In this document: positions 17,041 through 24,374 of the stretch, in pieces
Layout of the letters: the number at the start of each line of letters is the position of its first letter
Numbering within the stretch: the first letter of the stretch is position 1
From: Chloroflexota bacterium
GTDB taxonomy: Bacteria > Chloroflexota > Anaerolineae > Aggregatilineales > Phototrophicaceae
Length of the DNA: 64,000 nucleotides
NCBI GenBank assembly: GCA_026708115.1
Contig: JAPOVL010000048.1
Coordinates: 62,001 to 126,000, forward strand
Direction of reading: 5' to 3'
Notes under the pieces: model-generated
What the model was told of the DNA's origin: nothing
Databases searched by the model: none
Seen by the model: the letters and a program-made list of their open reading frames with translations, nothing else
Made by a program: the position numbers and the translations under genes

Positions 17041-18267
17041 ATGTCAAAACTCGCCATCCAAGGTGGAATGCCCGCCAAGAGCAAAGCTTTTCCCGACTGG
17101 CCGATATATGACGACCTCGAACGAGAGGCCTTGAAGGAGGTGCTGGAAAGCCGCGACTGGTGGCGATCGGAGGGTAGCAAAACGCTCGCGTTCGAGCAGA
17201 AATTCGCCGAATACCATCAGGCCAAACACGGCATCGCGGTCACGAACGGGACGCACGCCATCGAAGTCGCCCTGGCCGCGCTGGGCATCGGACCGGGAGA
17301 CGAAGTCATCGTGCCCAACGCCACCTTTGTAGCCAGCGCGAGCGCGGTGCTGTTCGCTGGCGCGCTGCCTGTCCTGGTAGACGTCAGTGCTGACAATTAC
17401 TGCATTGATCCCGAACTGGCAGAAGCTGCTATCAACGAGAATACCAAGGCGATTGTCGCCGTGCACTTGGGCGGGCGCTCCGCCGATCTTGACCAGTTGA
17501 CCGCTGTGGCGAGCAAGCACGATCTCGCCCTGGTGGAAGACAGCGCCCATGCCCATGGCAGCGAATGGCGCGGGCGCAAGGTCGGCGCTTTTGGCATCGG
17601 CGGTACTTTCAGCTTCCAAGCCAGCAAGACCATGACCGCCGGCGAGGGCGGCATGATCATCAGCAACGATGATGACTTTGAGCGCCTGGCGCGCTCGACG
17701 CATGATTGCGGGCGCATGCCTGGCGAATGGTTTTACAGTCATTACATTTACGGCTCGAATTACCGCCTCAGCGAGTGGCAAGGCGCGGTGCTGTTGGCGC
17801 AACTGACACGCCTCGACGAGCAGACCGCGCGCCGGCACGAGAACGGTCGCTTGCTTGATCGTTTGTTGGGCGAGATCCCGGGCATCACACCGCAGAGCCA
17901 CGACCCTCGCATCACCCGCAACGGGCATTACGCTTATATCTTCCACGTCGATGCGCGAGCTTTCGCCGGCATTTCGAATCAGCAATTTGTTGATGCGCTG
18001 GAAGCGGAGGGCATTCCCACGCAAGCGCCATATCCGCCCATCCACAAGCTGGACCTTTTCACCAGCGGCGCTTACCGAAACCGCCTCAGCGGCGCGCAGG
18101 CGGATGCAAATCACGATTTCCTGTCCGATGCCTTCCCGAACTCTCAGCGCGAATCGGACGAGACAGTCTGGATCACACAGAATGCGCTGCTGGGCGACGA
18201 AGAGGATATGCACGAGATCGCCGCCGCTATCGGCAAGATTCATCAGCATGTCAAGGAATTGCGCTGA
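17041..18267 (+). CDS. DegT/DnrJ/EryC1/StrS family aminotransferase
   Basis: This 408-residue PLP enzyme has the cofactor pocket segments VTNGTHAIEVALAALGIGPG and VEDSAHAHGSEWRG, and FSFQASKTMTAGEGGMIIS, where the Lys is the expected Schiff-base residue. The family transfers an amino group to keto-sugars or keto-cyclitols (as in StrS, or scyllo-inosose aminotransferases). TTAGGAG precedes the ATG, 56 bases after the permease. With the Gfo/Idh/MocA oxidoreductase and the importer nearby it suggests handling of an amino sugar or aminocyclitol. Direction and substrate are unproven. Confidence 0.88.
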   Translation: MSKLAIQGGMPAKSKAFPDWPIYDDLEREALKEVLESRDWWRSEGSKTLAFEQKFAEYHQAKHGIAVTNGTHAIEVALAALGIGPGDEVIVPNATFVASASAVLFAGALPVLVDVSADNYCIDPELAEAAINENTKAIVAVHLGGRSADLDQLTAVASKHDLALVEDSAHAHGSEWRGRKVGAFGIGGTFSFQASKTMTAGEGGMIISNDDDFERLARSTHDCGRMPGEWFYSHYIYGSNYRLSEWQGAVLLAQLTRLDEQTARRHENGRLLDRLLGEIPGITPQSHDPRITRNGHYAYIFHVDARAFAGISNQQFVDALEAEGIPTQAPYPPIHKLDLFTSGAYRNRLSGAQADANHDFLSDAFPNSQRESDETVWITQNALLGDEEDMHEIAAAIGKIHQHVKELR

Positions 18268-18409
18268 TTCCGCATGTACTGCGTCGCGGCGGTCCCGCGC
18301 GAGATTTGCCGGCGCCAGCCAGCCGCAATTGATAGAATCAGGCATTTTCCTTTTCTACTTTGCGGTACAATTTATGCTTCGCTGTTGACCTGTTCTGGAG
18401 GGAAGATCG

Positions 18410-19225
18410 ATGAGAATATTGATCATGTGCGACATGGAAGGCGTTAGCGGCATCGTCACCTGGGATCAAGTCGGGGGCGGCAAGGCCGGCTACCCGGAAG
18501 GCCGGGAACTCTACACGGCCGAGGTCAACGCGGCGGTGCGCGGCGCTTCCCGCGCCGGGGCAAGCGAAATCATCGTCATAGACGGCCACAATGCGGGCGG
18601 CGACTGGCGATACAATTCTCTGATCAAGGGCATGCTCGATCCCGCTTGCGAATATGTGGCGCACCATACCTGGACGGATTACCGGGTGCCGCTGGAACAG
18701 GGCGTGGATGCCTGCCTGATGGTTGGCTATCACGCGCGGAACAATACGCCGGATGGCGTCTTGAACCACACCATCTCGTCGGCGCAATGCCGCAATCTCT
18801 GGTTCAACGATGAACTGGTGGGCGAGGTTGGCGTCAACGCGGCGCTCTGTGGTCATTACGGCTGCCCCGTGCTGCTGGTCACAGGTGACGTCGCTGTCTG
18901 CCGCGAGGCGACGGCGCTGCTGGGCGACGGGCTGACGACAGTGGCGGTCAAGCGTGGGCTATCGAAGTATTCGGCGCGCCAGATCGCGCCGCAACGCGCC
19001 CGGGAAATGATTGAAGAAGGCGCCTATCAAGCCTTGGGTGACTTGAGCGCGGTCGCGCCCTATGTGCCGGCGTCGCCGGTGACGATCACGGTCGAATTCG
19101 GACATTTCGATACGATGGCGGCTTACAGCCCGCGCGCGGACGTGGTGCTGGATCAGCCGGCGCAGAAGATGTACAGCCGCGCCGACGACTGGATGAGCGC
19201 TTGGGACAAGATCTGGCCCTTTTAG
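18410..19225 (+). CDS. M55 family peptidase, D-aminopeptidase DppA-like
   Basis: A 271-residue protein starting RILIMCDMEGVSGIVTWDQV. The Asp and Glu of DMEG correspond to the two N-terminal zinc ligands of DppA. Further His/Glu ligands are expected in VIDGHNAGGDW, VGYHARNNT and VGEVGVNAALCGHYG. The family splits D-amino-acid dipeptides. CTGGAGGGAAGATCG precedes the ATG, with a possible TACAAT -10 at about 18364. It follows the aminotransferase gene by 142 bases and may belong to the same catabolic block. Confidence 0.88.
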   Translation: MRILIMCDMEGVSGIVTWDQVGGGKAGYPEGRELYTAEVNAAVRGASRAGASEIIVIDGHNAGGDWRYNSLIKGMLDPACEYVAHHTWTDYRVPLEQGVDACLMVGYHARNNTPDGVLNHTISSAQCRNLWFNDELVGEVGVNAALCGHYGCPVLLVTGDVAVCREATALLGDGLTTVAVKRGLSKYSARQIAPQRAREMIEEGAYQALGDLSAVAPYVPASPVTITVEFGHFDTMAAYSPRADVVLDQPAQKMYSRADDWMSAWDKIWPF

Positions 19226-19276
19226 AAGCGCAAGGCCGCTCAGATCGCGTGCTATCGCGCGGGAGTTGAGTTATAT

Positions 19277-19516
19277 CTAACCGCTGCCTAATCGTTGTTC
19301 TACAATAAAGGTGAAAACGGCTGTCATGGCGCCCATCGCAATCACGATGCGCCAGGTCAAATCCGCTTTAAGTTTCTCGAGTTCGGTTTTCATATCCGAA
19401 ATATCTGCTTTGGTCGCGGCGTGCGCATAGTTGGCTTCGAGCGTAGCGATCTTTTCACCATGCATGGTCACCATGTCGAGAACCACAGTGTTTTCCGCTT
19501 TAGTATGTGTCGCCAT
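19277..19516 (-). CDS. Small coiled-coil protein with C-terminal membrane anchor
   Basis: A 79-residue protein. The middle (LDMVTMHGEKIATLEANYAH, then DISDMKTELEKLKADL) has a heptad-like pattern, and the last 25 residues (WRIVIAMGAMTAVFTFIVEQ) form one membrane segment. AGGGAGATAGC precedes the ATG ending at 19516; the frame is open seven codons further. It resembles small tail-anchored helper proteins, but I do not recognise a family. Confidence 0.6.
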   Translation of the reverse strand: MATHTKAENTVVLDMVTMHGEKIATLEANYAHAATKADISDMKTELEKLKADLTWRIVIAMGAMTAVFTFIVEQRLGSG

Positions 19517-19842
19517 GCTATCTCCCTTGCGCGTCAACGATTCGGATTGTATAGCATCAGTCTATCCTAGGCAGCCGCCGTTGTCAAACTATTTACAAAC
19601 TTTGTTAATTGAATATTATGACCGACCGATGTCGTAGAGCGTATTTTTTCTGCATTTGCTTGTGCGCCGAGCAGGGCCAATTGCGAAAGGAGCCATTTCC
19701 TCAACACAGAGCCTAAATATTGCGCAGCTTATTGGCGGAATTGCACCTGAACTGTTATCTTATGTTGGGTGCTTTCTTGACAAGGGAAAGTAATCTGAAG
19801 TTGCTTGTTTTGTACGAATCACAAATTGAAAGGTGTTATGAG
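19517..19842. other. AT-rich intergenic region upstream of the third sugar importer
   Basis: This 326-base region between divergent genes is AT-rich. It contains the promoter element at 19750-19765 and otherwise shows no coding signal. The reading frame of the binding protein extends leftward to 19720, but those codons precede or overlap the promoter and are probably untranslated. Confidence 0.5.
19729..19765 (+). promoter_or_regulatory. Promoter with the shared 16-mer, second copy
   Basis: TATCTT (19755-19760) with an upstream TG forms an extended -10, and TTGGCG lies about 18 bases before it. The block AACTGTTATCTTATGT at 19750-19765 is identical to 12581-12596. It lies about 80 bases before the binding-protein ATG. 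Confidence 0.45.
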
Positions 19843-21165
19843 ATGAAAGTCAGATTTGTCTTTGTTCTGTTGGTGATCGCACTTGTGATTTCCAGCGTAT
19901 CCGCCATGGGTCACGACCCGATAGAGGATTGGGCGGCCGGCATCAAGGAGCAGTACGGCGGCACCACAATCACAGTCGCCGTCGCTTCGCACCCGTCCGT
20001 TGAAGCCTTTAAGCAGATGATTCCGCGCTTTGAAGAGTTGACGGGCATCTCGGTCGTGCTTGACGAGATGGAAGAGGGTCAGCTCGGCCAACGCATGTTG
20101 CTCGAGGTCTCGGCCGAATCGGCAAGTTACGACGCCATGATGACAGCCATCGAGTGGAGCCCGCTGGTGGCGTCGAGCGGCTACGCGACTCCTTTGGAGC
20201 CCTGGATCGAATCCGATATCACGCCGGACTGGTTCAACTATGAAGATATCTTGCAAGCCTACCGCGATATGTTCCTTTGGGAAGACGGCATGCATTATGG
20301 TATCCCATATGCCGGCGAGACTGTCTTCATGTTCTATCGCGAGGACCTCTTCGAGGAACACGGCATTGATGTGCCGACGACCTATGACGAGGTGTTGGCG
20401 GCGGCTCAGTACTTCAGCGAGAACGTTGACGGCGTAGACGGTATCAGCTACCGAGCGCGCCTGGGCTGGGAATTCACCTATATGTGGTCGATCTTCCTGG
20501 CGCCCTTCGGCGGCATGATGGTTGATCCGGCGACGGGCGAGGTGGCGCTGGATTCGCCGGGCACGGTGGCTTCGCTGGAATATATCCGCGATCTCTGGCA
20601 GTACGGTCCCGTCGGCGTTGAGTCCTTCTCTTTCCCTGAAGCCTGGGACGCCTTCATGCTCGGTCGCGCCGCGATCATGATCGAAGCTTCGGCCGCAGCG
20701 CCCGAAGTCGAGAATCCGGACAAATCGCTGGTCGCGGGCATGACCGGCTACAGTCCGCTGCCGGCCGGACCTGCCGGCGCCTTTTCCGGCGTATGGGGCT
20801 GGTCCTTCGCCATGATGGACGATTCCGATGCCAAAGAAGCCACTTGGGCGTTCATCGCCTATCTGACGAGCGAAGGCATGCAGAGCGAATACCTGGCAAA
20901 TGGCGGCATCGTCTCGCGCGCGTCGGCGCTGGGCGATCCCGATCTGCAAGCGGAAAATCCCTACTATCAGGCGACGCTGGATACGCTGCAACAGGCGGCC
21001 GCGCTGGGTGAGCTCGGCTTGAGCGTGGTACTGCCGACGCCGAGGTGGAGCCAGATCAGCGAGATCATGGGCATTGAAGGCGCGCGCGCCTTCATTGGGG
21101 AAATCAGCGTTGAAGAAGCCATCGCCAGTATGCAAGCGCAAGTGTCCGAGGTTGTTGCGGAATAG
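19843..21165 (+). CDS. Sugar ABC transporter substrate-binding protein
   Basis: A family-1 binding protein of about 440 residues with a signal peptide (KVRFVFVLLVIALVISSVSA). It then has TTITVAVASHPSVEAFKQMI, the FEELTGISVVLDEM helix, and YGIPYAGETVFMFYREDLFE, typical of maltose-binding-type proteins. The start at 19843 follows AAAGGTG and gives a normal signal peptide; the longer frame from 19720 does not. It is the first gene of an importer operon with the two permeases after it. Confidence 0.9.
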   Translation: MKVRFVFVLLVIALVISSVSAMGHDPIEDWAAGIKEQYGGTTITVAVASHPSVEAFKQMIPRFEELTGISVVLDEMEEGQLGQRMLLEVSAESASYDAMMTAIEWSPLVASSGYATPLEPWIESDITPDWFNYEDILQAYRDMFLWEDGMHYGIPYAGETVFMFYREDLFEEHGIDVPTTYDEVLAAAQYFSENVDGVDGISYRARLGWEFTYMWSIFLAPFGGMMVDPATGEVALDSPGTVASLEYIRDLWQYGPVGVESFSFPEAWDAFMLGRAAIMIEASAAAPEVENPDKSLVAGMTGYSPLPAGPAGAFSGVWGWSFAMMDDSDAKEATWAFIAYLTSEGMQSEYLANGGIVSRASALGDPDLQAENPYYQATLDTLQQAAALGELGLSVVLPTPRWSQISEIMGIEGARAFIGEISVEEAIASMQAQVSEVVAE

Positions 21166-21225
21166 TCTCCGCCCTTGGTGGCGGTTCGTCGAAATGGCGG
21201 GCCGCCACCAGCTGGAAGTCGGTTT

Positions 21226-22128
21226 ATGAATGGCGACATCAGATCGCGACGGCGCTGGCCGACATGGTTGGGGCCGGCGATCCTTATTCTGCCTGCCTTT
21301 GCAGTAGTCTTTAGCATTGCAGCATACAGCGCGTTTTCGCTGTTTCAGCTGAGCACAGTCGATCTGACCTTCGGCGAGCCCTTCCGCTTGGCCGAAGGGG
21401 TGGGGCTGCAGAATTATCAGTGGCTGCTGACCAACGAACACAGCACATTCGGGGCCACTGTTCGTATCACAATTCACTATTTGCTGGGTACGTTGATACC
21501 GGAATTGCTGATTGGCTTTGCCATTGCGCTGCTGCTCAATCGCAAGATGCGCGGCAATTCTCTTTTCACTGCGCTCTTGATCATCCCGGTTGTATTGATG
21601 CCTTCAATGGTCGGTTTGATCGGGCGGCTGTATTTCTCGTATGACGGTCTAATCAATTTCTTCTTCGAGAGCGTTACCGGCGTCCGCCACAATTGGTACG
21701 GGAAAGATCTGGCGCTTGTGGCGGTGATCCTGGTTGACATCTGGGAATGGACGCCCTTCTTTATCTTGATCTTGTTGGCAGGTTTACAAACCTTGCCTGT
21801 AGAGCCGTTCGAGGCGGCGCGGGTAGACGGCGCCTCGCGCTGGCAATCTTTTGCGCATTTGACCTTGCCGATGATGCTGCCGCTGATCCTGACAACCTTG
21901 ATCCTGCGTTTCATGGATGTCTTGCGACTGTTCGATGTGATCTTTGTCATGTTTAGCGGGGGACCGGGCACCGCAACGACAACCTTGCCGCTCTACGTTT
22001 ACCGCACGACCCTGGTGCAACGCGATGTCGGGCGTGGCTCGGCGGCCAGCGTCATGCTGATCATTATCATCGTGGCTTTGACCGTCATTTTGATCAAGCT
22101 GCGCGAACGCATCAAATTCGAGGCCTAG
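21226..22128 (+). CDS. Sugar ABC transporter permease, MalF/UgpA type
   Basis: A permease of about 300 residues with an N-terminal membrane segment (LGPAILILPAFAVVFSIAAY) and the EAA loop PFEAARVDGASRWQSFAHLT. The ATG at 21226 (MNGDIRSRRRWP) follows GGAAG and gives the usual short basic N-terminus; an upstream start at 21175 would add 17 unlikely residues. It lies between its binding protein and partner permease. Confidence 0.88.
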   Translation: MNGDIRSRRRWPTWLGPAILILPAFAVVFSIAAYSAFSLFQLSTVDLTFGEPFRLAEGVGLQNYQWLLTNEHSTFGATVRITIHYLLGTLIPELLIGFAIALLLNRKMRGNSLFTALLIIPVVLMPSMVGLIGRLYFSYDGLINFFFESVTGVRHNWYGKDLALVAVILVDIWEWTPFFILILLAGLQTLPVEPFEAARVDGASRWQSFAHLTLPMMLPLILTTLILRFMDVLRLFDVIFVMFSGGPGTATTTLPLYVYRTTLVQRDVGRGSAASVMLIIIIVALTVILIKLRERIKFEA

Positions 22129-22132
22129 GCGT

Positions 22133-22969
22133 ATGAAGGTGAAGAATCGCGGCGCACTGTTGGGCTCCCGCATACTCGATCTGCTGACGATAGCGGTGGT
22201 AGCGGCTTTTCTGTTTCCCTATCTCTTCATGGTCAGTTCGGCATTCAAGACGCGGTTGGAGACGTTTGCTTATCCGCCGGTTTGGCTATTCACGCCGACG
22301 TTTGAGCATTTTGAAAATATTTTCGACAATATGAATATTCTTTTCTATATGAAGAACAGCACCATCATTGCTGTATGCAGTACGCTCTTGACCATTTTCA
22401 TCGCTATCCCGGCCACGTATAGCTTCGCCCGCTACCGCTTTCGGTACAAAGAAGGCGTCGCCTACGGATTCTTGTTTCTGCAGATGGTGCCGGGCATTTC
22501 CATCGTTTTTGCGCTTTTTTTCATCGCGCGGGCGCTGAACTTGTTCGATACACATATTTTTCTGATCGTGGTTTATCTGCTTTGGAACATCCCCTATGCC
22601 ATCTGGATGATGCGCGGCTTTGTGGAAGGCATACCGGTCGAGCTGGAAGAATCGGCCATGGTCGATGGCGCTTCGCGCTTCAAGGCCTTTCGCCTGATCA
22701 CCTTGCCGCTGATGGCGGGCGGCGTCGCCGCCACGGCGATCTTGATCTTCATCGGCGTCTGGAACGAATTCAGCCTGGCCTTCTTTTTGACCTCGACCAA
22801 TGCCCGCACCATGCCCACCACCATCGCCTTTTTTATGACTCACTCCGGCATCAAATGGGGACCCATGTTCGCGACCGCAACTATCGGCACCTTGCCGGTG
22901 GTAATATTCGCGCTGCTCGTGCGCCGTTATTTCATCTCGGCGTTGACCTTCGGCGCGGTGAAAGGATAG
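22133..22969 (+). CDS. Sugar ABC transporter permease, MalG/UgpE type
   Basis: A 278-residue permease with six hydrophobic segments, the EAA loop LEESAMVDGASRFKAFRLIT and the ending RRYFISALTFGAVKG. It starts 5 bases after the stop of the previous permease and is followed within 7 bases by an M20 peptidase gene, so all belong to one transcript. No ATPase subunit is encoded. Confidence 0.9.
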   Translation: MKVKNRGALLGSRILDLLTIAVVAAFLFPYLFMVSSAFKTRLETFAYPPVWLFTPTFEHFENIFDNMNILFYMKNSTIIAVCSTLLTIFIAIPATYSFARYRFRYKEGVAYGFLFLQMVPGISIVFALFFIARALNLFDTHIFLIVVYLLWNIPYAIWMMRGFVEGIPVELEESAMVDGASRFKAFRLITLPLMAGGVAATAILIFIGVWNEFSLAFFLTSTNARTMPTTIAFFMTHSGIKWGPMFATATIGTLPVVIFALLVRRYFISALTFGAVKG

Positions 22970-22975
22970 GTATCT

Positions 22976-24238
22976 GTGTTCTCCGAGCAAATTGACCGGG
23001 CCATTAAGCATCACCGCGCTGACGCGCTGCATCTCCTGCAGGACTTGGTGCGCATCCCCTCGCTGGAAGGCGAGGAGAAACCCTGCATGGATGTGCTGGA
23101 ACGCCAGTTACTTTCCATGGGACTGGAAGTCGACCGCTGGGCGCCTGACGATGACAAACTCGCGGCGCACCCGGCTTTTGTGCCTACGGGATTTTCATAT
23201 GCCGAGCGCCCAAATGTGGTCGGCGTTTATCGCGGCGCCGGTGGAGGCCGGTCGCTCAAATTCAACGGCCATACGGACGTTGTGCCCATCGGTCCGCCGG
23301 AACTCTGGCAATATGGTCCCTGGAGCGGGGAATACGTCGACGGAAAGATTTACGGGCGGGGCAGCGCCGATATGAAAGGCGGCGTCGTCAGCAATGTCCT
23401 GTGCGTGCTGGCGCTGCAGTCCGCCGGCATTCAACTTCAGGGTGATGTCATCGTCGAATGCGTGGTCGACGAAGAATCCGGCGGCAACGGCACCCTGGCA
23501 TCGGTCATGCGCGGCTACAGCGCTGATGCTTGTATCTTCACCGAACCGACTGGGCTGGACAAAATGGGCATCTCCAACCGCGGTGCGCAATTCTTCCGCA
23601 TCACCGTGCCGGGCGAGGAAGGCGGGATTGAATACAAGCACGAGTTGACCAACCCCATCAGCAAATCATTTGAAGTTTTCCACGCCGTGGAGGCATACTC
23701 GATCATGCGCGAGTCACAAGTGTCGCACTCGCTCTACGACGAGATATACAATACGAAGGTGCCGACCGGTATCTGCAAGATGGTGGCCGGCGAATGGCCC
23801 TCGACCATCGCCTCGCAGGCGATCCTGGAAGGTTCGATCGAATGCCTGCCCGGCGAAGACATCCATAAGATCAAAGCCGACTTCAAGGAGTACATCCTGG
23901 AATGGTCGCGCAAAGACGCCTGGTTCGCCGATCATCCGCTGGAGATCGAATGGTTCGGCTTATGGTTTGATGCCGCGCAGATAGATCCCAGCCATCCTAT
24001 GGTCGGCGCCTTGAGCGCAGCGGCCAAGTCCGTGACCGGGCGCGATGTGCAAGTCGGCGGCTCGGGCGGCTGCGACCTGCGCCTGCCCGTGCTCTACGGG
24101 GATACGCCGTCCGTCCTTTTTGGGCCCTCGGGCGCGATGATCCATAGCACCGATGAATATATCGAATTCGAGCAAGTGATCGATTGCGCGCGCGTTTTGG
24201 CGCGCATGGCTGTCGATTGGTGCGGCGTCGCCTCATAG
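22976..24238 (+). CDS. M20 family metallopeptidase (ArgE/DapE type)
   Basis: A 420-residue enzyme of the acetylornithine deacetylase/succinyl-diaminopimelate desuccinylase family. Metal and catalytic motifs are visible: KFNGHTDVVPIG (zinc His and catalytic Asp), YGRGSADMKGGV (bridging Asp), and VVDEESGGNG (catalytic and zinc Glu). It starts with GTG behind AAAGGATAGG. Being in the importer operon, it probably removes an acyl or amide group from the imported compound and is unlikely to act in arginine or lysine synthesis. The exact substrate is unknown. Confidence 0.88.
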   Translation: MFSEQIDRAIKHHRADALHLLQDLVRIPSLEGEEKPCMDVLERQLLSMGLEVDRWAPDDDKLAAHPAFVPTGFSYAERPNVVGVYRGAGGGRSLKFNGHTDVVPIGPPELWQYGPWSGEYVDGKIYGRGSADMKGGVVSNVLCVLALQSAGIQLQGDVIVECVVDEESGGNGTLASVMRGYSADACIFTEPTGLDKMGISNRGAQFFRITVPGEEGGIEYKHELTNPISKSFEVFHAVEAYSIMRESQVSHSLYDEIYNTKVPTGICKMVAGEWPSTIASQAILEGSIECLPGEDIHKIKADFKEYILEWSRKDAWFADHPLEIEWFGLWFDAAQIDPSHPMVGALSAAAKSVTGRDVQVGGSGGCDLRLPVLYGDTPSVLFGPSGAMIHSTDEYIEFEQVIDCARVLARMAVDWCGVAS

Positions 24239-24280
24239 GCAGACAGATCCCAGGAATGTCGCGCTCGCACAAAAAAATAT

Positions 24281-24312
24281 ACCTGCTCGGCTACCGCAAA
24301 TTGCGATCTATT
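24281..24312. repeat. 32-bp intergenic repeat, copy 2
   Basis: This matches 10999-11030 in 28 of 32 positions, all four differences being transitions; similarity extends loosely to both sides (CGCACAAA before, GGAGATA after). The terminal 8-base stem seen in copy 1 is imperfect here. It lies between the M20 peptidase and the glycoside-hydrolase-like gene. Confidence 0.5.
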
Positions 24313-24374
24313 AAAGGAGATAGCAAACCTTCTCCTTGAATGAGAAAAACCGTTTGTAAAAAGGAGTAGCGACC

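Noticed and set aside
17044..18345. 433-codon open frame on the minus strand
   Set aside because: It mirrors the DegT aminotransferase gene, which has clear PLP motifs and a good ribosome-binding site. The mirror product has none.
19819..21477. 552-codon open frame on the minus strand
   Set aside because: It lies antisense to the sugar-binding protein and permease genes, and its product is rich in His, Arg and Gln with no recognisable motif. It is a by-product of GC-rich codon use on the real strand.
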